NCBI GenBank assembly: GCA_025677815.1
Contig: JAIXMP010000006.1
Location: forward strand, 1,612,001-1,676,000
Source of the DNA: Phascolomyces articulosus
Taxonomy: Eukaryota; Mucoromycota; Mucoromycetes; Mucorales; Lichtheimiaceae
Reading direction: 5' to 3'
DNA: 64,000 bases
Part shown: positions 21,003-32,200 of the stretch, piece after piece
Layout: each line of letters opens with the position of its first letter
Numbering within the stretch: the stretch's first letter is position 1
Notes under the pieces: generated by a model
What the model was told of the DNA's origin: nothing
Database searches by the model: none
What the model saw: only the letters and a program-made list of their open reading frames with translations
Translations under genes and position numbers: made by a program

Positions 21003-22019
21003 AAAAAAATATTTATCATTTTTATAAACGTTGGCCATTGCTTTACTTCTCATCATTTAGCTGATCACACAAGGTTTATTTTTTTTATGAGATTGTTGAC
21101 TGTCGTTATCTTTCTTTTTTTTTTGGACAGACGCCTATATCTGTCGTTATCGATCCTGTAAGAAAGAATACATATATATGGAAAAGCAGCCACAGTTAAT
21201 AAGCGAATAGATAATAATACTAAAACAAGTCGTTCTTTGCCACCTGAATCCAATTCCATGACCTTGAATGATTTTTGTTTTTGTAAATTTTCGGCCCAAA
21301 TCATATAATACTCTGGCAGCCTTTACTGATACTTGATTGTTACAATTTGTAACTTCAATCAGAAATACGTGACTTTTCATAATCGAAAGGGAAATAAAAG
21401 ATATGCTGAATAGTCCTAGAAATAATAATAGTAGTAGTATTAGCATTAGTTTCCTGGTGATATAGTCAAGTTCTAATGGATTATTCCTTGTAATATTTAC
21501 ACCATCCTCACCATTAGCTTTTCAATCACCGAATGTCGTTCGGCATTGGTTATAAATCGAATTCAACGTTGTTATTATAATACATATATTGTTTTATTCC
21601 AGTCCTGATTATAAATAAAGATACTATTTGTTTGTTCAAAAGTAATGTATAATAATCTTATAATCAATTCGAATCCTTTTATATTTTTCGATGATGGATA
21701 TGGACTAATTTTTTATTTGACACTGTGCTAACCAGATGAGTTGCAATGTTGGCTCATTGATGTTGCTTAAATCAGCTCATCTATGGCTGAAAGAAAAAAT
21801 CAATACCAGACATTTGCATGTTAGCTCTAAACTCGACTATTCCTAACGTGCAGTTGTTGACTTCAGGATGTGGATCAAGTACCCCCCCCCATATATTAAC
21901 AACGAACAATACTATTTATTAAACACATCACACTCATTGATAATTTATTGAATAATCAAAGTATATTTTTTGCTGTATTTTGAGTTGTGACATGTTAAAG
22001 TTGAGCATAAGTTTAATTT
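21003..22019. other. Intergenic stretch between HET copies 2 and 3
   Basis: AT-rich, mostly non-coding. It contains one possible small membrane-protein relic on the minus strand (21065-21446, listed separately) and a run of nine C near 21882-21890. No other support. Confidence 0.45.
21065..21446 (-). pseudogene. Possible small membrane protein, frame broken
   Basis: On the minus strand a frame from 21446 starts with a strongly hydrophobic segment (LILLLLLFLGLFSISFISLS) followed by HVFLIEVTNC. A second frame, from 21304, carries another hydrophobic segment (VLVLLSIRLLTVAAFPYICI) and a basic tail. Together they would be a small two-segment membrane protein with one frame change. The N-terminus is faintly like Sur7/PalI-type fungal proteins, but this is a guess. 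Confidence 0.2.
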
Positions 22020-22276
22020 TTATTGAATAAAAAATGTTTCTTTGTTTAAATTACAATCAATGAAAAAATCTTCATCACTTTTTTCTATTCTACAACATCC
22101 AATAACTTTATAATATTCTTCTCCTTTCTTTTTTTTTATGATTGGGTAGAACCACCAAATTTCCAAACCGTCCGATTTAAACGAAGTTTCAGAAAGGGTG
22201 ACATATTGTGCAGAAGGGTCATCCAAACTGTCCGTTAAATAATAATCAAAATCAATCGCTGGAGTCATTCGATTAA

Positions 22277-22417
22277 CATTATTCTTCGGCTAGTACTGAT
22301 GTAGATTGTGTTACCATTTTTTCTTTATTTGTTTCGAAGTTACAGAGTGAAATATATATATATATATATATGGAAAGATATAAATATGATACTAACTGGT
22401 AAATATGTGCAATATCA
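22277..22417 (+). repeat. Left inverted terminal repeat of the DIRS element
   Basis: Begins CATTATTCTTCGGCTAGTAC and includes a (TA)n tract at about 22350-22370. Pairs with 26415-26587, which is longer at its outer end by about 38 bases. Confidence 0.85.
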
Positions 22418-22466
22418 TTTTTTCTTTCGCTCCTGGAACACATCCGTCGAAGTTATAGTGATCATT

Positions 22467-23384
22467 ATGAACGATGAGCAACAGGAACAACGTACTCCTA
22501 ACATGGCGGATCTTATTTCTTCGCTTCAACAGCTTTCAGCTCGCATGGATAATCTTGAAACTACTCATAATAACAACATATCATCATTGCCTATGGATAC
22601 GTCGGATCATCCTACTTCACCAGATTTTGACGAAGATGAATATCTCACTGAACAAGCACCAACTACATTGCTACGTCCATATCCTGCACTCGTGGAAGCT
22701 ATTCCTGGCATGGAAAAGGATTTTTTCCGCAATCCCATGGATGATGATACTCGATGTAGTTTTCTACATGAATGTCCTCGAAACACTGGTCGACAATATG
22801 CTGCACCACCACTTAATCGCGGCCTTGGTCTCAATTCACGCACACAACAACTTGATCGTTAGTTACGTCTTGTACAATATCGACTTTCTGGTATTACACG
22901 CCCTATCGATCTCTTTGTGCATGATACTCTACGAACTCAACGAGTGGATGTCCCTGCAGCTTTGCGTTTTTCAAATTCTATACACATGTTGCTCTCAGAC
23001 GTGGCATCTTTCATTACCAATATACGTAGTGAATTTGTTTGTCAAGACACTGGCCTTTCTTCGGAACCTCTTACTTCACAAGATCAACTACCCAATCGTC
23101 CTTTGTTGGACGCAGGCCAGGTTTTGGAACAAACAAAACTTAATCAAGCTCTCCGCAAAATGTCACGTCGTAAGAAAACCACTCGTCGGCATAACGGTGG
23201 TCAAAATAGAGAACGTTACTACAACACGACAGATCAAACACGAAACACAAACAATCGATCTGATGATACTCCATATGATCAACGTCGTAACACATCCAAC
23301 AATCAGTCGGATTTTCAGAAACGTGGGAAAAACAGTCGAAAACGCCACCAGCGGCAAAACAACAACTTTTCAGAGGACCAGTAG
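22467..23384 (+). pseudogene. DIRS gag-like protein with one in-frame TAG
   Basis: Starts MNDEQQEQRTPNMADLI with a short coiled segment (ISSLQQLSARMDNLETTHNN). It is open to 22860-22862, where TAG interrupts between QQLDR and LRLVQYRLSGITRPIDLF. The same frame then runs on to 23384 through a basic, Asn/Arg-rich tail. The block after the stop is the conserved part of DIRS gag proteins, where Gln is usual before it, so the stop is best read as a CAG-to-TAG change. Read-through cannot be excluded from sequence. Confidence 0.75.
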
Positions 23385-25270
23385 GTGGTCGTCTATGTTT
23401 TTTCTCTTCTTCTTGGTTCTCTCTATCATCTTCGCCATGGATCCGTCGCGTCGTCAAAGACGGATTTTCCATACCTTTTCACAAGGCACTTCCAACTTTT
23501 CTACATCAGCCTTTCAACAACCGACAACAAATACATCACCCACAAGTAGTATCATCAACAACATACAAAATAATCAACAAAGAAATAGCAACACTACTCA
23601 AGAAAAACGCAATCGAAAAAGCAACACCAGAAAGCGGTTTTCATTCCACACTGTTTACAATACCCAAGAAGACTGGAGATCTGCGACCAGTATTGAATCT
23701 TCGTCCTCTCAACCAATACATACCAAAGAGACCATTCAAGATAGAAACAATGCAACACGTGTGTCAGATGATCCAACCAAGGGATTGGTTAACGAGTATA
23801 GATCTGCAGGACGCGTTTTTACACATCCTAGTCCACAAACGATCTCGTCGTTACCTCCGTTTTTCCTGGAACAGACAAGTCTATCAGTTCCGCACACTTT
23901 GCTTTGGAATGTCCCTATCACCAATGGTATTTACAAAGATCCTCAGACCAGTTCTACGTTGGGCACGAAGTCAAGGGATACGGATATCAGGATACCTGGA
24001 CGATCTTATCCTAGCAGCCAAATCCAAAGAGCAAGCCCATCTACAAACTCAGAAGGTATTATCAAAACTTTCTTCTCTTGGTTTTTTGGTCAAAGAATCC
24101 AAATCTCAATTATCTCCATCACAGTCAATCGATCATCTAGGGTTTCATATCGAAACCAAGACCATGAAATTGTCAGTACCCACCAAGAAATTACGGGATC
24201 TTCGACGGGAGGCACGAAAATTGTTGCATCATCCAACAACAACAATACGCCATCTGTCGTCATTCATAGGTAAGGCACAAGCGACAACGTTAGCAGTTTT
24301 GCCTGCACGACTTTACACCCGTCAACTCATTTCATGGCGCAATCATCAACTAGCCAAAGGTCAAGATTGGAACGCGGAAATCAGCATCTCAACAGCAGCC
24401 CAGAAGGAGTTACGTTGGTGGATAACACATCTACAACAATGGAACGGACAGAGCTTTATACCAACCAATCCTCAGGTGGAAGTGTACACAGACTCATCGG
24501 ACAATGCATGGGGAACTGTATTCAACGAAACCAAAATTTCCGGCCTATGGACGAGAACACAGCGACACCAACACATCAACTACAAAGAACTTCTCACCAT
24601 ACAACATGCAATACGTCACCCCCAACTGTGCGGCAAAGTAATCAGGATATTTTGCGACAACACAACAACGATTGCTTATGTGAACCACTTCGGGGGAACG
24701 AAATCAACAATTTTAATGCAACTAGCAACCGACATATGGAAGGAATGCCTCTACACCAACACTCGAATTCAACTCATGTATATGGCATCGCAGTTCAACC
24801 CAGCCGATCCACCATCGCGCCAACTTCAACAGCAGTTGGAATGGAGTGTAGGCCAGCAATATTTCAACCACCTGGACAAGTTATGGGGTCCACACCATCT
24901 GGACTGTTTTGCCACTCACCTGAACAACAAGCTTCCTCAATATATGACATGGCAACCAGATCAACAGGCAGTAGCAACGAATGCACTTCAACAGCCATGG
25001 TATCCATGGAAACGAATTTATGCATGTCCACCTTGGAATCTTCTACAACATACGATCCAGAAAATACAACAAGAGAGGATACAGGCAACATTAATAACAC
25101 CGCGTTGGCCCAGCGCGATATGGTACCCTACTCTGAAACAACTCAGCGTCAACAATCCGATATCAGTTCCACGATCAGCTATTCAAGCCGCACCAGGTCA
25201 CGACCATCATCTCCTGCAGAGGAACCCACACTGGAATTTGATCGCATGGAACATAAACGGCGACGTTTGA
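23291..25270 (+). CDS. DIRS reverse transcriptase - RNase H - methyltransferase-like polyprotein
   Basis: The open frame begins after a stop at 23288-23290 and lies in the -1 frame relative to gag, overlapping its end by 94 bases. No ATG occurs before the conserved GPVGGRLCFF and TPESGFHSTLFTIPKKTGDL blocks, so translation probably comes from gag by frameshifting or another route. The RT motif YLDD is coded at 23993-24004. The RNase H part has VEVYTDSSDNAWGTV, KELLTIQHAI and FCDNTTTIAYVN. The C-terminal part (HHLDCFATHLNNKLPQY, ACPPWNLL, PRWPSAIWYPTL) matches the Dam-like methyltransferase region found in DIRS elements. No internal stop or frameshift is seen. The start coordinate is the beginning of the open frame, not a start codon. 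Confidence 0.8.
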   Translation, partial: HIQQSVGFSETWEKQSKTPPAAKQQLFRGPVGGRLCFFSSSWFSLSSSPWIRRVVKDGFSIPFHKALPTFLHQPFNNRQQIHHPQVVSSTTYKIINKEIATLLKKNAIEKATPESGFHSTLFTIPKKTGDLRPVLNLRPLNQYIPKRPFKIETMQHVCQMIQPRDWLTSIDLQDAFLHILVHKRSRRYLRFSWNRQVYQFRTLCFGMSLSPMVFTKILRPVLRWARSQGIRISGYLDDLILAAKSKEQAHLQTQKVLSKLSSLGFLVKESKSQLSPSQSIDHLGFHIETKTMKLSVPTKKLRDLRREARKLLHHPTTTIRHLSSFIGKAQATTLAVLPARLYTRQLISWRNHQLAKGQDWNAEISISTAAQKELRWWITHLQQWNGQSFIPTNPQVEVYTDSSDNAWGTVFNETKISGLWTRTQRHQHINYKELLTIQHAIRHPQLCGKVIRIFCDNTTTIAYVNHFGGTKSTILMQLATDIWKECLYTNTRIQLMYMASQFNPADPPSRQLQQQLEWSVGQQYFNHLDKLWGPHHLDCFATHLNNKLPQYMTWQPDQQAVATNALQQPWYPWKRIYACPPWNLLQHTIQKIQQERIQATLITPRWPSAIWYPTLKQLSVNNPISVPRSAIQAAPGHDHHLLQRNPHWNLIAWNINGDV

Positions 25271-26298
25271 TGGAAGTTGGAGTCGATGAGGATGCATCAA
25301 ATACTCTACTCAATCCAGCACAAAATCAACGACGTACACGACAATATCAACCAATTCAACGTCGCTATATCACTTGGGCACAACAACATCAAATAGATCC
25401 ATTTACACCAAATCCGATACACTTAATCAACTTTTTGGCTTTTGGTCGTGTTCACCAAAATTGGGCAACATCAACATGTGCAAACTATCGGTCAGCCATT
25501 TTAGACCTATATCATGATACATCAGCATTCCATAATAATAGTACATATCATGAGTTTTTCACAGCATTAAATGAACAGACTATTCGTTCATTTGATAAAC
25601 CACATTATGATATTACACCAATCATCCAACACATCACCAACTTGGGCAGCAATACTACTATGAGACCCATTGATCTGACACGTAAACTTTGTTTTCTTTT
25701 GGCAATCACGGGATTTCTGCGTCCATCAGATATAGAACGCATTGACGACAACAAAACTTCGATTAATAGTAGAGGTTTGCGTTTAATTATTGCTGTTCCA
25801 AAAGAAAAGCGACGTCGTCAACCAATTGAAAAAGTCATCACCATAAAAACACATTCCATCACTTCATTATGTCCTGTTCAAGCATATCAAGATTACAAGA
25901 GTCGTTTTTGTCAAGTACCATGCCGCCGGTCTTACCCCATTCCAAATGGTCCGCATACTATTGTTCATCGTCTAATTCGTACAGTACATAACAAGGGTGC
26001 TCCTATTGGTGCAGAACGCATCAGTAATCATATCAAAGTTTTACTTGACTTGATTCCAAGACCTCCGGAAACTACAAGGCCTAAGGCAAGAGCATTAGGA
26101 TCAACAGCAGCAGTGGAATCCGGTGCCTCTTTAGAGGATGTTCTGGTGCATAGTTCCTGGCTATCGTCGTCTGTTTTCGATACTTTTTATCGTTTATCAA
26201 GAGAAACGGCTACAGACTTTACTTCTTTGGTTCTACCTTCGACTTCTGTGGTTTTGACTCTGGATCCACAATCTACATCAGTACTAGCCGAAGAATAA
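25246..26298 (+). CDS. DIRS tyrosine recombinase
   Basis: 350 residues from ATG 25246, overlapping the end of the RT frame by 25 bases. The frame is open far upstream, but this ATG follows the usual DIRS overlap. Recombinase features are a catalytic Arg in TGFLRPSDI (Arg codon at 25720-25722), a KARALGSTAAVESG block where the second conserved Arg region is expected, a His region in VHSSWLSSSVFD, and a Tyr in FDTFYRLS (26188-26190). It would insert the circular DNA copy of the element. The C-terminus is coded within the internal complementary region. Confidence 0.8.
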   Translation: MEHKRRRLMEVGVDEDASNTLLNPAQNQRRTRQYQPIQRRYITWAQQHQIDPFTPNPIHLINFLAFGRVHQNWATSTCANYRSAILDLYHDTSAFHNNSTYHEFFTALNEQTIRSFDKPHYDITPIIQHITNLGSNTTMRPIDLTRKLCFLLAITGFLRPSDIERIDDNKTSINSRGLRLIIAVPKEKRRRQPIEKVITIKTHSITSLCPVQAYQDYKSRFCQVPCRRSYPIPNGPHTIVHRLIRTVHNKGAPIGAERISNHIKVLLDLIPRPPETTRPKARALGSTAAVESGASLEDVLVHSSWLSSSVFDTFYRLSRETATDFTSLVLPSTSVVLTLDPQSTSVLAEE

Positions 26299-26365
26299 TG
26301 AGTCTTAGTCGAGGCTTCGCCGGAGACTCTTTAACATTATTCGAGGCAGTACTGATGTAGATTGT
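26267..26365. repeat. Internal complementary region (ICR) of the DIRS element
   Basis: The first part (CACAATCTACATCAGTACTA onward) is complementary to the left end; from AATGAGTCTTAG on it matches the outer right end on the opposite strand. The two meet at ATG. This is the template that lets DIRS elements rebuild their ends through a circular intermediate. The last codons and stop of the recombinase gene (26296-26298) lie inside it. Confidence 0.85.
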
Positions 26366-26414
26366 CCCACCCTTCCCATTCTTTCCCCTTTTCTTTTCTT
26401 TCTTTCTCGTTATT

Positions 26415-26587
26415 GATATCGCACATATTTACCAGTTAGTATCATATTTATATCTTTCCATATATATATATATATATTTCACTCTGTAACTTCGAAACAA
26501 ATAAAGAAAAAATGGTAACACAATCTACATCAGTACTGCCTCGAATAATGTTAAAGAGTCTTCGGCGAAGCCTCGACTAAGACTCAT
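26415..26587 (-). repeat. Right inverted terminal repeat of the DIRS element
   Basis: Reverse complement of the left repeat plus an outer block (ATGAGTCTTAGTCGAGGCTT on the minus strand) that the left repeat lacks. This asymmetry is normal for DIRS ends. Confidence 0.85.
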
Positions 26588-28002
26588 CAGTTTCTAGGTT
26601 ACACCAACACAAGTTTTCCTTTTTTACCTCCATGAATCTTGACAGTTGTTGAAGCTTTTTAGATATTTTATTGAAAAATATTTTTCTATCAAAAATCCAA
26701 TAGCTACAAAAATCATCCAAATCGATTCTTTTCATTTCATTTGCATTAGATAGTTGAACAAGTATGCACAAATAATAATCTTCTTTTCTATCACCATCGT
26801 TGATATAGTCAGTAGTTGGTGGTATATCTTCTTCTCGTATAGTTAAATTGTTATCGTCGATGGATGGAACATAAGTTGTTGTAACATGCATCGTTTTTCC
26901 AATTATATTGTAATTTTGAAATGAGGTCGTTATATCAAATGTTAAGTGTTGAACATTAGCACCAGTCCATGATGGCAAAAACATGTACTTTTTGATTGTT
27001 GATTTATAATTCCAATCATAATTTTTAAAAAACAAAAATGCTGATATCTTTTTTTGCTAAAAGACCATAAAATTGAATCATTAAATCTTCAAATGGCTGA
27101 TCGTAATCGATTTTGATTTTGTCGATAAATTCCGGGAAAAGATGAATGAGTGCAAAAACACGGTCGTGATCTTTAGTGCTTCTTCGTTGATGTGCATGGT
27201 ATAAAATTTGCGAAACGCTTAGTTTAGGTGAATTTGTTAACTGATGCATTTCATAGCATACTTTATCTGCCCATCCATGTTCATCTCTTCCGACAAATAA
27301 CAATCTTTTTGATTTTACTGCTTCTTCTAAAGTCCATAATCGTTTGAAATATTGTTGTTCTCTTGAACTTAAATCTTCTTGACGAGTGTAATCTGGTACA
27401 AGTGCAACGGCGCAATAAGCATTTTCGTATATATGATGCATGTTGCGTATTTCATGATGCTTTTCTTCTTTATAATCTTGATTGATGCATAATTGATCGT
27501 ACCATATATATTTGATGTTGAATTGCTGACATATCTGCTGAATAATGTCTTCAAATTTGACATATTTGACTGTTGTAAAGTAGTAATTATAATACTCCAT
27601 GATTTTGAAAACTTCATATATTTTTGTCTGTCTACTCCCTATTATAAGAAACTTGTTTATATGGAAATCAGGCATCTTGTATTCAGGAATAATCATTCCA
27701 GGAAAAATATCATTGTCATAAGAAATAACCTTGTGTTTGCCTTCATCGATTCGTTTGTATTTTCCAGTGATTTCATCGAGTACTATGTCTCCAGATTGAC
27801 TCCATGAATACGATAATGCGCAATAACCTTCGTTCACTTGAAGTCCATCGACTACTTTCATGTCAGAAATACGAACAAGTTTGGCAGGCATAAAGTCTGG
27901 TTTGGGCAAATCACTGGGGGTTGCTATGAGTGGATTTAAACGTTTGATGTGTTTCCCGCTTTCATTATTAGAATATTGAGCCGTCTCGTAGGTAATATAC
28001 AT

Positions 28003-30767
28003 TATTTCTATGATTATATATTAAATAAGTCTGACAAGTTAATTTCTATATAACCGTAAATAACATAAATAAAAAAGAGAGGCATTTACTCAAAGATAAA
28101 GAAATGAATGGTACTATTGGAAAAATTGCAAGAGAGTATACAGTGGTGATATATTTAAGTGGTAGTAGATACGCGTTCTTTTGAGGATTTTCTATCAAAT
28201 GAAGGGTAGTGATGGAAGTGGTAAATAGAAAATGAAAAATAAAGAAGAATAAAAAAAGTACGTAAGGCTTATAAATATACCTTTTTTCTCACTAAACTAG
28301 TGTGACAAGTTACTAGTAGCTCTGCTGAAACTTTAAAGATCATCGTCAATGCATCCTGTAAATAAATACTGAGTTATATTTGTTTGTTATATGCAGACGA
28401 CTAAGAAAAGAAAAGAGTATTTACTGTTCCTTAATTTTTTTTGTCAAATCGACTTGGATAATATGGATTTTTTTAATAAAGTTTTAGAATGTTTGATTCA
28501 CTGCTGCTGGATAACTATAAAGACCATAAACTTATATTTGATTAAAGTAAAACAAAAAAAAATCCAGCTTCATTTCATCTGCATGTCTTTATGCAATACA
28601 GAAACACAATTACACAAAGCAATAACATTCTAAGCCCAAACCCTAAAACCACCCGAAAGAAAACATAACCAATCTAGATTTGATACTTCTTAAGAGTTCA
28701 TACCATACTTCATCCAGTAAACTTCTGTAAATGTTAATATAAAAATAACAGCTAGTACTGAGTATTTGTATTATTATTTATTCAACTTGAATAAGGGAAA
28801 AAGAGAAGGATCAATAAAGTGGAAAGCATTTGACGCAACAGTTATGAAACGGACAAGGGGTTTTGTTATTAGTAAGTATCCTACTCAAGGCTTTTTATAC
28901 TTTTTAAATGCAGTGTTGTAAAAACACTAAAAATGGACCATTATAATCCTGTCTATTGTTTAAACCCAATAAAAGCGGTTTAATAAAGGGCATAATGAGA
29001 ATATGGCCTTTGTTGTAAGAATCTTTGTTATTTTTTTATGTTAGACTTTTAGATATAAACAATGGATATGTTCAATCAGTTATCAGAAAAGGTGCCTTTG
29101 TTTTTTTATAACGTAATATAAAACTTTAACTACACCGCGACAATAAAATAGTTTAATAGTTTTTATATAAATACTTCTTACGTAGCTTGGTGGTGTTACG
29201 AAAAATTTTGATCATTTACCCTTGATATATTAATATAATCCTTTTACAAAATATAAAATAGTCCAAATATGCTGATACACAAATACCATTATCCGGTTTT
29301 TTTTAATTATAAGAAGTGGTAATAATATCAATAATTTTTAGAGTGAAATGATATAAATGTCAGGTATAAAATGTGTCGAGAAAAAGAATATAAAACAAAA
29401 AGTAAAAGAAAACATTTACAAGATATATAATATACAAATATGTGCTGTTCAACAATATGTTTTTGAGAATGAGATTTTTGGTTGTACTGTGTATATAAAG
29501 AGAAAAATAGGAATAATATGAAATGGGATATACACGTCACTATAGATCTTCTACAATACTTGAGTGAAGTTATCCGATTGCTGATCTAAGTGTTCTCGCT
29601 GAATCTACTTCAATTAATTGCTCTTCTCTTCTCTCAACTTATTTTCGATATCCTTCTGTTCATGTAATTCTATCTAATAGAATTTAATAAAAAGTATTCA
29701 TTAAAAGTTAAATACTAGAATGAAACACATACAAATGTATATATATTTATCGATCTTGATCACTCATGTGTAACGTAGCCAACAATTCAAATACCATCAC
29801 CATGTCATCATTATGGTCCCAGCGAGTTGGTATGGATGCACTTCTCAATTGAACAAACACCACTTATGTTGATTATATAACGTTGTCTTGACTAAGGTGA
29901 TGGTGTTCTCAATACACTGCACACTATACACTGCCAATTTCTTGCATGTGTCACAAGCGAATTTGAACTCTAGACGAAATTGATTTCGCCTGCATATTAT
30001 GTAGACGAATCTGAACATTCATTTCCGCCTAGTCCAACCCAAATCAATATGACTACAGCAATAATTACAAAATCTATTAGTCTACCTTTACTGGTAGCCT
30101 AAGGATAACTTCAAAAGCCATTCACAACTGTTGCAATGCTTATAATTGGTAGTATAAGTTGCATTATCCAAAAGACATCCAAAAGACAACGGTACTATTA
30201 AAAAAGTAGACTCTTCGGGAAATCCCTTTTTAAGACTTTACGCTGCCTTTCAAACAGTCGTTTTCTCTTCTCATTCGCTCCTCGCTACCAAAACTGCTAT
30301 TCCGAAATAAAAACATTGGCTATCATGAAAAACCACAAAAAAGTTGTCTGCGGAAAGGGTTTTTAAAAAGCCCCATCGCTACTATGTGAAGTAGTGATTT
30401 TTTGGTATCAATCGAAAGCCATCATCTTCCTTTATATATGCTGGAATTCTCATAAAAATATCTTGCATGGCTATAGCGTCAGAGGTGTATTTACAATTTT
30501 TTTTTATTAGTAAAATGCTTTTTCCACAGTCATCCAATTTAATACTTTAGTTGGTTGTCGGCTTTTAATACTATCGTCTGAAATAAAACTTCGATTCATC
30601 ATGCATCAGAGAAAATAAAACCTATATAAAACCTATATAAAATCTCTTGAATCATTGATACTATTTTCATATATTTTTTTTTCTTTCATTCTTTTTACGT
30701 ACGATATCACACACTTATTATAATACATATATGCATACTATTCATCGTGTCTACTAACCGATTCACC
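28003..30767. other. Long intergenic stretch
   Basis: About 2.7 kb. No gene is supported; open frames at 28391-28633 and 29328-29540 are low-complexity. The promoter of HET copy 3 should lie just after 28002. A somewhat GC-richer patch at about 30205-30300 (TCTTCGGGAAATCCC and GCTCCTCGCTACC) resembles parts of the Helitron 3' end and could be near the Helitron 5' end, but this is weak. Confidence 0.45.
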
Positions 30768-31677
30768 ATGCCACAAAAAAAAGAACACAGAAAAAAGCAA
30801 AAACAAACATCTATCAGATCCGTTTACAACCTAAGAAAATCCACTCTCCAATCTAAAAGAAAACCCGAAGTAATTAATCTTTTATAAAACAAACCCTTTC
30901 ATGTTCAATAGCAATAACAATAACATGTAAATAATAACTATAGGAAAAATTGCAACAGCCATACTACCCAAAACATTTTAAAACTTCTCCATCCTATACG
31001 TTACCTACAAATCAAAAATTATTAACCTATCCGCATAATAATCCTCCGCAACTGACAGCTTCTAACATCAATTCAATAAAATTACCAAAATATTGCTACA
31101 ATCTTTTTCTTAAATCTCTCAATCCAACGAGTTCCAATCCAAATCATAAACTATTTATTCAACATATACCACGTTTACCTATGCCGATACATACTTAATT
31201 ACCAATCCATTCGATAATTCATATTTTTGGTTTGATTTTTTTCAAGATTCACAAAATCCTTTCTTCATAAAGCCACCTCCAAACGCCATTGAAAAAGACC
31301 AGTCATTTAACACCGTCATCCATAATCTCAACCATGATGCTCATGATTTATCGTCGTTGTTCATCTCTTCTGCTATTCATTCAGAAATTTTAACACCATT
31401 GAATGACATCTTGCATAACCTAAAAAAAATCTTAGAAACAACTGAAAAAGAAACTAACCCCGATATAACCCTAAACAACGCCATTCAGAAGCTTTACAAA
31501 GATTTTTTTTCCATATTAACCTCTGTCACATCACCCCAAACTGCCACCCTCAAACATCTTCCTCTTGACCAATGTACCACATTGAAAAACCTATTAGAAA
31601 CACTACAAAAAGTTCTTAAAAGCGACTATTTCCACCATATAAAATTAAATATAGCTCAATATCATCATCACATTTAA
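30768..31677 (+). pseudogene. Unrecognised hypothetical protein upstream of the Helitron Rep gene, frame broken
   Basis: A Lys-rich start (MPQKKEHRKKQKQTSIRSVY at 30768) leads to a probable intron ending near 30948. A second exon reads PYYPKHFKTSPSYTLP and continues to 31195, where a stop is met. One frame away, the stretch from about 31200 continues as TNPFDNSYFWFDFFQDSQN to a stop at 31675-31677, ending in a helical region (LHNLKKILETTEKE). It looks like one gene of about 280 residues with one frame change. No known domain is seen. Position suggests an accessory gene of the Helitron, or a captured gene. Confidence 0.4.
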
Positions 31678-31723
31678 AAATTTCCTTTTTATTTTTATTT
31701 TTTGCTGTACCTCTTTATTTATA

Positions 31724-32151
31724 ATGCCGTGTTCTGCATGCGGTAGTACGTCACACTCACGAAGAAGTTTTCATGGATGTCCTGCTAATCAATCTCAATC
31801 TTCAAATGATGGCTCCTTTGTTTTTGTGAATACCGTTTTCGAGACTACACCTACTTTTAGTAGTACTACTCCTAATAATGTGCCTCAACAACCTACCCAA
31901 GTCTTAGTCAATTCTATTGTTCCATCTACTCTTCCAAGTCGTCGTAGTTACCAACAGGCTTTTAATGATGATACATCAGTAATAAGCCCAAACGAGTATG
32001 TCTATTCCACTATATATATCTATTAGAATTAACTCACCATACTCCGCTAACAGGATATAACATTATCAGTGAAGAGAAAGAATAACAAATAGTGATAATT
32101 AATGGGCATAATAGTGGGAATTATGGATAACCATGTTAAATAATTAGCATA

Positions 32152-32200
<49 letters not shown>

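Larger units (their letters stand above)
22280..26587 (+). mobile_element. Complete DIRS-type tyrosine-recombinase retrotransposon
   Basis: About 4.3 kb, with inverted terminal repeats at 22277-22417 and 26415-26587 and an internal complementary region at 26267-26365. Genes run in order gag-like (22467-23384), reverse transcriptase/RNase H/methyltransferase (23291-25270) and tyrosine recombinase (25246-26298), as in DIRS elements. CAT occurs at each boundary (22277-22279, 26585-26587) and only one copy belongs to the target. No true target duplication is needed, consistent with recombinase-mediated insertion. Confidence 0.88.
22020..28002 (-). pseudogene. HET-domain gene copy 3, split by a DIRS element and frameshifted
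   Basis: The gene starts at 28002 (MYITYETAQY) and has all HET blocks (YCALSYSWSQSG, IWYDQLCINQ, LWTLEEA, AHQRRSTKDHDRVFAL). An extra base in an A/T run near 27033-27037 shifts the frame between KKDISIF and the next segment FKNYDWNYKSTI, which aligns with copy 1. The second part runs to CWCNLETD near 26588. The reading then stops inside the DIRS element and resumes on its far side at 22279 with NRMTPAIDFDYYLTDSLDD, ending at 22020. With one CAT kept, the two sides join in frame. So it had two independent hits: the frameshift and the retrotransposon insertion. Confidence 0.85.

Noticed and set aside
22474..24273. 599-codon open frame overlapping the DIRS gag and reverse transcriptase
   Set aside because: Third-frame shadow of two real genes; the conserved DIRS blocks are all in the other frames.
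24334..25245. Long upstream extension of the DIRS recombinase frame
   Set aside because: Open but coincides with the conserved RNase H and methyltransferase coding in another frame; composition is Ser/Thr/Asn-rich shadow sequence. The ATG at 25246 gives the usual short overlap.
29950..30050. Possible tRNA or SINE (GTTCAAATTC resembles a B box on the minus strand)
   Set aside because: No A box at proper spacing and no cloverleaf could be drawn.
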